From the NCBI GenBank assembly GCA_013298815.1, contig JAAFJF010000026.1, forward strand, positions 1-41,096: a stretch of 41,096 nucleotides of DNA, written 5' to 3'. The DNA is from Polaromonas sp. Its GTDB lineage: Bacteria > Pseudomonadota > Gammaproteobacteria > Burkholderiales > Burkholderiaceae_C. The notes under the pieces were generated by a model. That model saw nothing but the letters and a program-made list of their open reading frames with translations, did not search any database and had not been told where the DNA came from. Shown one piece after another: positions 9,495-17,806 of the stretch (its first letter is position 1; each line of letters begins with the position of its first letter). Position numbers and translations under genes: made by a program.

Positions 9495-10205
9495 TTGAAA
9501 TCGCTTGAAAACGGTCTTTTTATCAGCTTTGAAGGCATAGACGGTGCTGGCAAATCGACGCATATTGACGCCTTGGTTGCTGCGTTCAAGGCTGAATTTG
9601 GTGCAGACAAAGTCATCCAAACCCGCGAACCCGGCGGCACACCTTTGGCTGAAAAGCTGCGCCAGATGATTTTGAACGACGCGATGGACGCTTTGACCGA
9701 GTCGTTTTTGGTCTTCGCCGCACGCCGTGACCACCTGAACAAAGTCATAGAACCTACCTTAGCCCGTGGCGACGTCGTTTTGTGCGACCGTTTCACCGAC
9801 GCCACCTTTGCCTACCAAGGCGGTGGGCGCGGGTTTGACCTAAAAACGCTATCGTATTTAGAGCAAATAACACAACAAATACGCTGGCTAGAGTCTGATT
9901 TAGAGGTAAAAAGTAGCGTTTCTGAGCCTTCAATACAAATAAGACAACCCGATTTGACGATTTGGTTCGACCTCCCGCCCGAAATCGCCGCCGAACGCCT
10001 CGCCGGCGCTCGCGTGCCAGACAAATTTGAAGCCCAGCCCGTCGAGTTCTTCCGACAAGTGGCTGCGGGCTACCAAAAGCGCATGGACGAGAATCCAGCC
10101 CGTTTCGCCAAAATCAACGCCAACCAAAGCCGCGAAACGGTTTGGGCAGATGTGTTGCAAGCTGTTGAATCTAAAGGATTTTTGAAAAAAGGTCGTTCTG
10201 CATGA
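9495..10205 (+). CDS. tmk: Thymidylate kinase (dTMP kinase)
   Basis: 236 residues from a TTG start, one base after the mltG stop; no ATG precedes the P-loop. P-loop [11 protein letters not shown] at 12-22, the DR motif ([17 protein letters not shown], about 95-113) and [17 protein letters not shown] follow the family. It phosphorylates dTMP to dTDP for DNA synthesis in the cytosol. The stretch between GGRG and PDLT is 38 residues, against about 20 in the E. coli enzyme, and the extra part coincides with a dispersed repeat (9846-9892), just after the LID loop. The stop overlaps the holB start (ATGA). Confidence 0.95.
   Translation: MKSLENGLFISFEGIDGAGKSTHIDALVAAFKAEFGADKVIQTREPGGTPLAEKLRQMILNDAMDALTESFLVFAARRDHLNKVIEPTLARGDVVLCDRFTDATFAYQGGGRGFDLKTLSYLEQITQQIRWLESDLEVKSSVSEPSIQIRQPDLTIWFDLPPEIAAERLAGARVPDKFEAQPVEFFRQVAAGYQKRMDENPARFAKINANQSRETVWADVLQAVESKGFLKKGRSA
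9846..9892 (-). repeat. Dispersed 45-bp repeat, copy 3 (inside tmk)
   Basis: On the reverse strand it begins CTCTAGCCAGCGTATTTGTT and then diverges. It is read as [15 protein letters not shown] within thymidylate kinase. The segment is markedly AT-richer than the surrounding gene, and the QIRWL part aligns in frame with QEIRQL of copy 8. Confidence 0.6.
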
Positions 10206-11239
10206 AAGCGTCAGAAGCTGTCGCGGAAGAAACGCAAGTCGCAGCGCCACCCGCGCCGTGGATAGCCGCACAAACGCAGAATCTGCTCAAACAACGCGGC
10301 CACGCTTGGCTGTTGCAAGGGCCGTCGGGTTTGGGTCAATACGAGTTGGCTTTATCGCTGGTTCGTGCGTGGCTGTGTGATGCGCCGACTGAGCATGGCG
10401 CATGCAACACCTGCACCAGCTGCCACGCCATCGATGTGCGCTCTCACACCGACTTTTGCATTTTGATGCCCGAAACCGTGATGATTGAGCTCGGCTGGCC
10501 GCTGGGTGAAAAAGCGCAAGCCGACATAGACGACAAAAAGCGCAAACCCAGCAAAGAAATCCGCATCGACGCGATGCGCGACGCCGTCGAGTTTGCCCAG
10601 CGCACCGCAGGTCGTGGCCGCGGCAAAGCCATGCTGGTTTACCCCGCAGAGCGCATGAATCACATAACGGCTAACGCGCTCCTGAAAACGCTGGAAGAGC
10701 CGCCGGGCGATTTGAAGTTCGTCCTCGCCAGCGAAGCCGCGCATCAGCTATTGCCTACGATTCGCAGCCGATGCCTGACCCATACGCTGACATGGCCGAA
10801 AGCCGATGAATCACTGGCGTGGCTGGCAGAGCAGGGTGTCAAAAAAGCCGATGCCGAGCCCTTGCTACGCGCCGCTGGCGGTCGCCCCGCTGATGCGCTG
10901 ACCTTCGCCAATTCCGGCCGCAACCCCGCAGATTGGCAATCTTTCCCCAAAGCTATGGCGAAAGGCGACGTCGCTTTTGTCTCCAACTGGCTCCCCGCCG
11001 ACCTGCTAGACGCCCAACAAAAGCTCTGCCACGACCTCATGGCCGCCAAATCTGGCGCAGCGCCAAGGTTCTTCAAACCCGCAGATTTACCGATTGCGAT
11101 GCCCAGCTACACAGCTTTGGCTGGATGGCACAAAACCCTGTCAGCCACCGCCCGAACGGTAGAACACCCGTTCAATGCCGGTTTGATGCTGGAAGCGCTG
11201 GTTAGCGGAGCGCAAAGGGTGATAGCGGCAAAAAACTAG
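10202..11239 (+). CDS. holB: DNA polymerase III delta' subunit
   Basis: 345 residues. The clamp-loader delta' fold is shown by a degenerate P-loop ([10 protein letters not shown], 40-49, lacking GK[ST], as expected for non-ATPase delta'), a zinc-type Cys cluster ([16 protein letters not shown], about 59-74), [11 protein letters not shown] and the SRC motif ([11 protein letters not shown]). It is a structural part of the replicative clamp loader. The start overlaps the tmk stop by 4 bp, the usual tmk-holB coupling. A 116-bp gap to tatD holds a repeat copy. Confidence 0.93.
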   Translation: MKASEAVAEETQVAAPPAPWIAAQTQNLLKQRGHAWLLQGPSGLGQYELALSLVRAWLCDAPTEHGACNTCTSCHAIDVRSHTDFCILMPETVMIELGWPLGEKAQADIDDKKRKPSKEIRIDAMRDAVEFAQRTAGRGRGKAMLVYPAERMNHITANALLKTLEEPPGDLKFVLASEAAHQLLPTIRSRCLTHTLTWPKADESLAWLAEQGVKKADAEPLLRAAGGRPADALTFANSGRNPADWQSFPKAMAKGDVAFVSNWLPADLLDAQQKLCHDLMAAKSGAAPRFFKPADLPIAMPSYTALAGWHKTLSATARTVEHPFNAGLMLEALVSGAQRVIAAKN

Positions 11240-11258
11240 TGTATTGAATGATGATAAT

Positions 11259-11303
11259 TGCTATAAATTATATAGCTGCTCAGTCAGTAAATACGCTGGA
11301 TAG
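11259..11303 (-). repeat. Dispersed 45-bp repeat, copy 4 (holB-tatD gap)
   Basis: The reverse complement reads CTATCCAGCGTATTTACTGA then CTGAGCAGCTATATAATTTA, a close match to copy 1. It occupies much of the gap between holB and tatD. Confidence 0.75.
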
Positions 11304-11355
11304 ATACATATTTAACCCCTAAATAACCAATTTTTCTCTAAATTCACCCAATTCC

Positions 11356-12180
11356 ATGTTCACCGACTCCCATTGCCACCTCGTCTTCCCTGAGCTGATG
11401 TCCCAGCTGCCGCAAATCCGTACCGCGATGGCGCAGGCGCGGGTGACTCGGGCTTTGTGCATTTGTACGACGATGGAGGAGTTTGAGTCTGTTCACAACT
11501 TGGCGACGAGTTATGACAATTTTTGGGCGACGGTGGGGGTGCATCCTGATAACGAGGCGAGCAGCGAACCTGGCAAGGAGTTGAGAGAACCAACGTTTGA
11601 CGACTTGGTGCAACGTGCTGGGCTGCCGCGTGTGGTGGGGATTGGTGAAACGGGTCTGGACTATTTCCGGCTCGGTGAGCGTACCGTTGCCGATATGGAG
11701 TGGCAACGTGCGCGCTTTCGCACCCATATTCGCGCGGCGCAGTCGGTGAAGAAGCCGCTGGTGATCCATACCCGCGCGTCGTCTGCGGACACGATTACGA
11801 TCTTGCGGGAAGAGGGTGAAACCGAGGGGAACATGGGCGCTAAATCGGCTGGCGGCGTGTTTCATTGCTTCACCGAAACCGCAGAAGTCGCCCGCGCGGC
11901 GCTGGATTTGGGGTTTTACATCTCGCTTTCGGGGATTTTGACCTTTAAATCAGCCCAAGATTTGCGCGATGTGGCGGCTTTTGTGCCTATGGACAGGTTG
12001 TTGATAGAAACCGACAGCCCGTATTTAGCCCCTATGCCGCACCGTGGTAAGACGAACAATCCGTCTTACGTACCCTTTGTGGCGAAGAAGATTGCGGAGA
12101 TCAAAGGTTTGGATGTTGAGGAAGTTGGGCGCATCACCAGTAGCAATTTTGACAATTTGTTTCAGGGTGTGATGCAGTGA
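11356..12180 (+). CDS. tatD: TatD-family metal-dependent hydrolase / DNase
   Basis: 274 residues. The metal-binding HxH is at the N-terminus (MFTDSHCHL, His6 and His8). GIGETGLDYF (metal Glu), KPLVIHTR, GVFHCFTE and LLIETDSPYLAP (Asp) complete the TatD amidohydrolase-type site. Family members are 3'-5' exonucleases or related phosphoesterases. It follows holB, as in many Proteobacteria. Its stop overlaps the most upstream start of the ankyrin gene. Confidence 0.93.
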   Translation: MFTDSHCHLVFPELMSQLPQIRTAMAQARVTRALCICTTMEEFESVHNLATSYDNFWATVGVHPDNEASSEPGKELREPTFDDLVQRAGLPRVVGIGETGLDYFRLGERTVADMEWQRARFRTHIRAAQSVKKPLVIHTRASSADTITILREEGETEGNMGAKSAGGVFHCFTETAEVARAALDLGFYISLSGILTFKSAQDLRDVAAFVPMDRLLIETDSPYLAPMPHRGKTNNPSYVPFVAKKIAEIKGLDVEEVGRITSSNFDNLFQGVMQ

Positions 12181-12200
12181 TTTATGGCATGATGTCGACT

Positions 12201-12947
12201 ATGAAAGCATCAAAAAATACATTAAAAACAATGGCTTGTAGATTTATAGCTACGCTTTTGTTTCCGCTGGCAGCCTTGTCAGCACCGATTGACGACTACT
12301 TTACCGCCATCAAAAACGACAACGATGGCGCGTTGGTCACGGTTTTATTTCGTGGTTTCGATGTGAACACGCTGGACAGCGAAGGTCGCCACGGTTTGCA
12401 CATCGCCATGCAGGAGAGCGCGTTCAAAGTAGCTAAAACTTTGTTGGATTTGTCTGGCACTAGGGTAGACACTCGCAGCAAAAATGACGAAACCCCGCTG
12501 ATGATAGCGGCGCTGAAAGGGCACACAGCTTTTGCGAAGCGTTTGATTGAGCGTGGCGCAGACGTCTACAAAACCGGTTGGACACCGCTGCACTACGCTG
12601 CTACGGGTGGGCATGTGGAGATGATCAAGCTGCTGTTGGAAAACCATGCCTACATCGACACCGAATCGCCCAACAAAACCACGCCGTTGATGATGGCGGC
12701 ACAATACGGCACGGCTCAAGCTGTGAAATTATTGATAGATGAGGGGGCAGACATCAGCTTGAAAAACGATATAGGGATGACGGCTTTGGACTTTTCACGT
12801 ATGGCTGAAAAGCGCGACAGTTTTGATGTGCTGACTGCAGCTTTGCAACCAGCACCCGCGCCCAAAGAGGCTACACCAGCCGTTGCGGCACCGGTTGCAT
12901 CAGAGGAGTTAGCCGGTAAAAAACCCTTCAAAACGCGGTTTGATTAG
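12201..12947 (+). CDS. Exported ankyrin-repeat protein
   Basis: About 248 residues from the ATG at 12201; in-frame starts at 12177 (GTG), 12189 and 12192 also exist. I chose 12201 because it gives a standard signal peptide (MKASKNTLKTMACRFIATLL, cleaved near LSA-PID). At least four ankyrin repeats follow (for example EGRHGLHIAMQ, DETPLMIAALKGHTAFAKRL, GWTPLHYAATGGHVEMIKLL, KTTPLMMAAQYGTAQAVKLL). The C-terminus is Ala/Pro-rich. A protein-binding role in the periplasm is likely; the partner is unknown. It follows tatD directly. Confidence 0.85.
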   Translation: MKASKNTLKTMACRFIATLLFPLAALSAPIDDYFTAIKNDNDGALVTVLFRGFDVNTLDSEGRHGLHIAMQESAFKVAKTLLDLSGTRVDTRSKNDETPLMIAALKGHTAFAKRLIERGADVYKTGWTPLHYAATGGHVEMIKLLLENHAYIDTESPNKTTPLMMAAQYGTAQAVKLLIDEGADISLKNDIGMTALDFSRMAEKRDSFDVLTAALQPAPAPKEATPAVAAPVASEELAGKKPFKTRFD

Positions 12948-12950
12948 CCT

Positions 12951-12997
12951 TTAGTCAGCGTATTTACTGCCTAAAATGCTATAGAAAATATAGCAAA
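12951..12997 (+). repeat. Dispersed 45-bp repeat, copy 5 (ankyrin-rho gap)
   Basis: TTAGTCAGCGTATTTACTGC followed by CTAAAATGCTATAGAAAATA. It lies between the convergent ankyrin and rho genes and may contribute to the mRNA ends there. Confidence 0.7.
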
Positions 12998-13009
12998 CTA
13001 GGTGGCTAA

Positions 13010-14284
13010 TCAACCGCCGCGGCGCATCATCTCAAAGAACTCGCCATTGTTCTTTGTCGCGCGCATTTGCTTGAGCACCATTTCCATAGACTCAATCTCG
13101 TCCATGTTGTACATAAACTGGCGCAGGATGCGGGTTTTTTGCAGGATTTCAGGAGCCAAGAGCAGCTCTTCACGACGGGTGCCGCTGCGGTTGAGCTGAA
13201 TACTTGGGAACACGCGTTTTTCGTACAAACGGCGGTCTAGGTGGATTTCGGAGTTGCCAGTGCCTTTGAACTCTTCAAAAATCACCTCGTCCATGCGGCT
13301 GCCGGTGTCGATCAAAGCGGTGGCAATGATGGTCAAGCTACCGCCTTCTTCGACGTTACGGGCCGCGCCCAAAAAGCGTTTTGGCCGTTGCAGGGCGTTG
13401 GAGTCCACACCGCCGGTCAGCACCTTGCCGGAGCTGGGCACGACGTTGTTGTAGGCGCGAGCCAGACGGGTGATGGAATCTAACAAAATCACCACGTCTT
13501 TTTTCAGTTCAACCAGACGCTTGGCGCGCTCGATCACCATTTCGGCTACGTGCACGTGGCGGGCGGCTGGCTCGTCGAACGTGGACGCAATCACCTCACC
13601 TTTGACGGTGCGCTGCATTTCGGTCACCTCTTCTGGGCGCTCGTCGATGAGCAAGACCATCAGGTAGCTGTCAGGGTAGTTGGCAGAAATCGCGTGGGCG
13701 ATGTGCTGCATCATCACGGTCTTACCGCTTTTTGGCTGCGCCACGATCAGGGCGCGCTGGCCTTTGCCGATGGGCGCAATGATGTCGATGATGCGGCTTG
13801 TGATGTTTTCGTTGTTCTTCTCGTCACCCTTGACTTCCCGTTCAAGCTTCATCTGCTCTTTAGGGAACAGCGGAGTCAAGTTCTCAAACATGACCTTGTG
13901 CTTGTTCTCATCCGCGCCACCACCGTTGACCTTGTCCAGCTTGTTCAGCGCAAAGTAGCGTTCGCCGTCTTTAGGGGTGCGCACTTCGCCTTCAATCATG
14001 TCGCCAGTGTGCAGGTTGAAGCGGCGCACTTGGCTTGGGCTGATGTAGATGTCGTCGGTGGAAGCGGTGTAGCTGGTGTCTGGGCTGCGCAAAAAACCAA
14101 AACCGTCGGGCAGAATTTCGAGCACACCATCAGCAAATACCTGTTCGCCAGCGCGGGCGCGCTTTTTGATGATGGCAAACATCAGCTCCTGCTTGCGCAT
14201 GCGGCCCGTGTTTTCAATTTCAAGCTCTTCGGCTTGCTTCAAGACTTCAGAAACGTGCAGGGCTTTGAGTTCGTTTAAATGCAT
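13010..14284 (-). CDS. rho: Transcription termination factor Rho
   Basis: 424 residues, near the usual 419. It has the N-terminal Rho domain, the RNA-binding cold-shock-like domain ([13 protein letters not shown], about 60-72), Walker A (QPKSGKT, about 183-189), Walker B ([16 protein letters not shown]) and the conserved end MMRRGG. It is a hexameric RNA helicase that ends untranslated transcripts. It lies downstream of trxA on the same strand with a 322-bp leader, so it may have its own regulated leader. Confidence 0.97.
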   Translation of the reverse strand: MHLNELKALHVSEVLKQAEELEIENTGRMRKQELMFAIIKKRARAGEQVFADGVLEILPDGFGFLRSPDTSYTASTDDIYISPSQVRRFNLHTGDMIEGEVRTPKDGERYFALNKLDKVNGGGADENKHKVMFENLTPLFPKEQMKLEREVKGDEKNNENITSRIIDIIAPIGKGQRALIVAQPKSGKTVMMQHIAHAISANYPDSYLMVLLIDERPEEVTEMQRTVKGEVIASTFDEPAARHVHVAEMVIERAKRLVELKKDVVILLDSITRLARAYNNVVPSSGKVLTGGVDSNALQRPKRFLGAARNVEEGGSLTIIATALIDTGSRMDEVIFEEFKGTGNSEIHLDRRLYEKRVFPSIQLNRSGTRREELLLAPEILQKTRILRQFMYNMDEIESMEMVLKQMRATKNNGEFFEMMRRGG

Positions 14285-14505
14285 GTGAGATTTAAGTGTG
14301 ATAACCCGATATGGGCAATGGAAGAAACAGAATTTGGGGAAGGTGCTGAGTGCTTAAATAGGAGCGACTCAGAAAATTAACTTGGAAACTTGAGAACTTA
14401 GATAAAGGTTCAAAGTGCCGTTTGGGAAACCTTGGTTTCTACGGCTAAAACTTAGTATGCGGGAATTATGACAGATTTTTAGGCTAAAACCGTTTTCGAT
14501 TTGTT

Positions 14506-14597
14506 CCCCTTCCTTGGAAGGGGTGGCGCGAAGCGACGGGGTAGTTTGTTCGCCTGCAGCTACCCCGCCCGTTGGGCACCCCTTCAAATTGAAGGGG
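14506..14597. repeat. Compound palindromic element between rho and trxA
   Basis: The element is bounded by two hairpins: CCCCTTCCTTGGAAGGGG (14506-14523, 8-bp arms) and CCCCTTCAAATTGAAGGGG (14579-14597, 9-bp arms). Between them GGGGTAG and CTACCCC form a third, nested stem. This is the architecture of a non-autonomous mobile element or REP-like unit. It lies in the gap of more than 300 bp between rho and trxA, where it may also end trxA transcripts or shape the rho leader. The remaining gap (14285-14505) shows nothing I recognise. Confidence 0.65.
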
Positions 14598-14606
14598 AAT
14601 TTGAAT

Positions 14607-14939
14607 TTAAGCCATTTGCTGGTCAATAAACGCTGTCAACTGCGATTTGCTCAACGCGCCAACTTTGGTGGCAGCCAATTGGCCGTCTTTAAACAACATC
14701 AACGTCGGAATGCCGCGAATGCCAAATTTAGCCGGAATGTCGCGGTTTTCGTCCACATTCATCTTGGCGATTTGCAGTTTGTCGCCATAGGCGGCAGCCA
14801 CTTCGTCCAAAATTGGAGCAATCATCTTGCAAGGACCGCACCATTCAGCCCAATAATCCACCAACACAGGTGCTTTGGAGCCGAGCACTTCGGTTTCAAA
14901 AGTTGCGTCGGTAACGTGTTTGATGAGATCGCTGGCCAT
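14607..14939 (-). CDS. trxA: Thioredoxin 1
   Basis: 110 residues with the WCGPC active site (Cys34 and Cys37), the preceding [13 protein letters not shown] strand, the cis-Pro loop [11 protein letters not shown] and a typical length. It reduces disulfides in the cytosol. A Shine-Dalgarno AAGGAC lies about 6 bases upstream of the ATG on the minus strand. It is divergent from the AddB-like gene, with a 121-bp gap that must hold both promoters. Confidence 0.97.
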   Translation of the reverse strand: MASDLIKHVTDATFETEVLGSKAPVLVDYWAEWCGPCKMIAPILDEVAAAYGDKLQIAKMNVDENRDIPAKFGIRGIPTLMLFKDGQLAATKVGALSKSQLTAFIDQQMA

Positions 14940-15060
14940 GGTGAAGTCCTTATATATTGGCGGGAAAAGTAAAAAGAAATAGTAAAAAGAGGGCGCAAGA
15001 AATTGCTAAATCTACAGATACATTAGAGTAAGACCATTGTGACAGAAAGCAAGACCCTAA

Positions 15061-17751
15061 GTGTCAAATATAAAGTCAGATTTTGACGCCTCAGACTTAA
15101 ACACCGCTTATTGGCGGCAATTGTGCCTCGCTGTCCATGAAAATGGTCAGGAAAAAGGCATTCATTTGTCGCGCTGCGTTGTTTTACTGCCATTTGCGCA
15201 GCTTATGCCGCTGGCTAGGCGGCATTGGGCGCAGATTTACCCCTCAGGGTTCGTGCCGCAGTTCCAAACCACGTCAAATTGGGCGAACCAATTGCGACCC
15301 TTTAAGCCTGAAACTGGCGATATCAGTTTCGAGATGGCACAAGACGTGCTCAAAGCGGCGCAGTTACTCAAAACTGCCAAATTGGGCGTTTTTGCCGGTT
15401 TGGACGCTACCCAGCAAGAGCTGATCACCACACGATTGGTCGAAGCAGCACACCAGTTGGCCGCCAGTGCAGCAGCCGTTCACCCTAAAAAGCGCTTAGA
15501 TTGGGCTGCCGATGTCAGACGCGATGTGTTTGGCGGCATCGTTTCAGCAGCGTTTGCCAACGAATCGTCCATTGCGCAGCTCGCACTTTACTGGGCATCT
15601 ACCAGCAGTTACGCCAGCGATGTGTTGTTTGATGATACTCTGATGAAATCTCAAACTGACTGCTTGTTCGTTTTAGAAGGCTTGCAGCGTGACCCCTTGG
15701 CGCGGGCTTTGATGCTGCATTGGGGTGAAAATACCGCATTTTTGTCACCACCTAGTACCGAGCTGCCTGAAAATCTGTCTGGTATCACCCTTTACCCCGC
15801 GAAAGACGCCCACGACGAAGCACAACTCGCCGCTGCTTGTGTGCTACGCCACATTGAAGCGGGGCGAATCCCCGTTGCTTTGGCGGCCACTGACCGCGCC
15901 TTGACCCGCCGTATCCGCGCCATGCTGGCGACACAAAACGTACAAGTGCGCGATGAAACTGGGTGGATTTTGTCCACCACCCGCGCGGCTGCCAAGCTGA
16001 TGGCATATCTCAAAGCTTGCGCATGGAACGCTGGTACCGACAGCGTGCTGGATTTTTTGAAGAACAGTGACAACACAATTATTGAAGCTGACGAGCTGGC
16101 TACACTTGAAAAGGCCGTGCGCAAGGCAAATCGGGCGTCTTGGGCGAGTTGGGTAGCGTTGGTAACTCAGGAGGATGCGTCCGAGCCGTCATTCCCGCGC
16201 AGGCGGGAATCCACAAGCGCCACCCTGTATTCCCGCCTTCGCGGGAATGACGGAGAGGGCGGGAATGCCGAACTGTTGGCTGCAACGCAAAAAATCGAAT
16301 CCGCCCGTGCGGGCTTGCAATCGCCCCGCATTCTGAGCGCTTGGCTGGTGGCGTTGCGCACTGCGTTGGAAAACAGCGGCTTGTTGCAAGCGCTGGAGGA
16401 TGACTTGGCGGGTGTCAAAGTGCTAGAGGTTTTATGTCTAAGCAAACATTCAACACCGCATTTCCAAAGCAATGAGCGCTGGAGCCTGAGCGAATTCACC
16501 GTTTGGTTGAACACTGCGCTAGAGTCCGCCAGCTACAAACCGCCGTACCCTGAGCAAGCCCAAATCGCCATATTGCCCATGAGCCAGCTGCTGGCCCGCC
16601 CGTTTGCAGCTGCGGTGCTGGCAGGTTGTGACGAGGCGCGGTTCGACCCGTCGCCCATGCTGCCCGGCCAGTGGTCACCCGTTGAGCGTCTAGCTTTGGG
16701 ACTCATCACCCGCGACGAGCAAGACGCCGCCACCCGCGCTGCCTGGCACATCGCCCTGCAAACGCCAGTGTGCGATGTTTTGTGGCGCAAGTCTGAAACC
16801 ACGGGTGAACCTGTTTTGCCCAGCAGCTTGGTGCAAAGCTTGCAGCTAAGTTTGAAGCAGAGCAAGGTAGAAAAAATATCAACCGACCCTCGCATCAAGC
16901 AAGCTTTAGAAGCTAATCCAACGCCCAAACCGCAGCCTAACGGCAGCCAACTCCCCATTACCCGCCTGTCCGCCAGCGGCTACAGCAAGCTACGCACCTG
17001 CCCTTACCAATTTTTTGCACTGCAGCAGTTGGGGTTGAAAGAAGACGACGAACTGCAAGAAAACTTGGATAAACGCGAGTTTGGGCTGTGGCTGCATGCG
17101 GTGTTGAGTCATTTTCAAGAAAATCTCAAAAATACATCAAAAATTGATAAAAATATGGATTTGGCCGGTGTATTTATTGCCTATACAGCTATGCTAAATA
17201 TAGCAAAATCGGAAATAACAGTTGCCCAAAACATCCCAGAAGATGCGTTTTTACCGTGGGAAGCGACTTGGCCTAAGCTTCGCGATGGTTACATCAATTG
17301 GCTAATTGGGCATCAGGCTGCGGGCTGGACGTTTGACCAAGCCGAAGTTTGGCGGGAGCTGTCGATTGGTAATTTTGGCTTGAAGCTGGTGGGGCAGCTG
17401 GACCGTATCGACAAGTCAGCCGACGGCACAACCATGGTGTTGGACTACAAAACCGAGAGCGACAGCAAAACCGTCAAGCGCCTGAAAGAGCCGCTGGAAG
17501 ATACGCAGCTGGCGTTTTACGCTGCCTTGGTGGGGGATGATACGCTGGAGGCGGGCTACGTTAACGTCAGCGAAAAGCAGAGCAAAACCTATGCTCAGCC
17601 CGATATTGACCACAGCCGTAGCGCTTTGATTGAGGGTATTTTGGACGATATGCAAGCCATCAGTGCGGGTAAGCCGCTACCGGCTTTAGGGGAGGGCGCT
17701 GCTTGTGATTATTGTGCGGCGCGTGGGCTGTGTCGGAAGGATTTTTGGTGA
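15061..17751 (+). CDS. AddB-like PD-(D/E)XK exonuclease subunit
   Basis: 896 residues from GTG; an in-frame TAA immediately upstream fixes this as the earliest start. The C-terminal nuclease has the VLDYKTES core (Asp about 794, Lys 796). Cys647 (CPYQFF) with Cys882, Cys885 and Cys891 (CDYCAARGLC) match the AddB iron-sulfur staple. The N-terminal part is a degenerate helicase-like region. With the AddA-like product it would resect double-strand breaks for recombination. Two repeats are inserted in frame: a dRS3-like unit (16188-16251, read as SFPRRRESTSAT... about residues 376-397) and a dispersed 45-bp repeat (17161-17208, LAGVFIAYTAM). Confidence 0.88.
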   Translation: MSNIKSDFDASDLNTAYWRQLCLAVHENGQEKGIHLSRCVVLLPFAQLMPLARRHWAQIYPSGFVPQFQTTSNWANQLRPFKPETGDISFEMAQDVLKAAQLLKTAKLGVFAGLDATQQELITTRLVEAAHQLAASAAAVHPKKRLDWAADVRRDVFGGIVSAAFANESSIAQLALYWASTSSYASDVLFDDTLMKSQTDCLFVLEGLQRDPLARALMLHWGENTAFLSPPSTELPENLSGITLYPAKDAHDEAQLAAACVLRHIEAGRIPVALAATDRALTRRIRAMLATQNVQVRDETGWILSTTRAAAKLMAYLKACAWNAGTDSVLDFLKNSDNTIIEADELATLEKAVRKANRASWASWVALVTQEDASEPSFPRRRESTSATLYSRLRGNDGEGGNAELLAATQKIESARAGLQSPRILSAWLVALRTALENSGLLQALEDDLAGVKVLEVLCLSKHSTPHFQSNERWSLSEFTVWLNTALESASYKPPYPEQAQIAILPMSQLLARPFAAAVLAGCDEARFDPSPMLPGQWSPVERLALGLITRDEQDAATRAAWHIALQTPVCDVLWRKSETTGEPVLPSSLVQSLQLSLKQSKVEKISTDPRIKQALEANPTPKPQPNGSQLPITRLSASGYSKLRTCPYQFFALQQLGLKEDDELQENLDKREFGLWLHAVLSHFQENLKNTSKIDKNMDLAGVFIAYTAMLNIAKSEITVAQNIPEDAFLPWEATWPKLRDGYINWLIGHQAAGWTFDQAEVWRELSIGNFGLKLVGQLDRIDKSADGTTMVLDYKTESDSKTVKRLKEPLEDTQLAFYAALVGDDTLEAGYVNVSEKQSKTYAQPDIDHSRSALIEGILDDMQAISAGKPLPALGEGAACDYCAARGLCRKDFW
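16188..16251. repeat. dRS3-like double palindrome inside addB
   Basis: It consists of two ATTCCC-N8-GGGAAT units (16191-16210 and 16229-16248) inside a larger palindrome (GTCATTCC...GGAATGAC). It is translated without a stop as SFPRRRESTSATLYSRLRGN. The same arrangement and reading frame recur in addA. Confidence 0.85.
17161..17208 (+). repeat. Dispersed 45-bp repeat, copy 6 (inside addB)
   Basis: TTGGCCGGTGTATTTATTGC then CTATACAGCTATGCTAAATA. It is read as LAGVFIAYTAMLNIA, the same frame as copy 9 in addA (LAGAFIAYDAI). AT-rich DNA resembling the flank of copy 9 precedes it (from about 17123). Confidence 0.75.
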
Positions 17752-17764
17752 TTGCAGTGTTTAA

Positions 17765-17800
17765 ATCCCCCCTAGCCCCCCTTTTTCAAAGTGGGGGACA
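17765..17800. repeat. C-rich/G-rich hairpin between the nuclease genes
   Basis: AAATCCCCCCTAGCCCCCCT followed by TTTTCAAAGTGGGGGACAAG can fold into a C-run/G-run stem. It occupies almost the whole 55-bp gap before the AddA-like start. It looks like a common dispersed intergenic element and may also attenuate read-through. Confidence 0.5.
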
Positions 17801-17806
17801 AGTCAT

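Noticed and set aside
11344-11865. A 173-codon minus-strand frame opposite tatD
   Set aside because: It is antisense to an unmistakable TatD gene and has Arg/His-rich shadow composition.
13550-14278. A 242-codon plus-strand frame opposite rho
   Set aside because: It is antisense to a clear rho gene, with His/Val-rich nonsense composition; this is a shadow of GC-rich coding.
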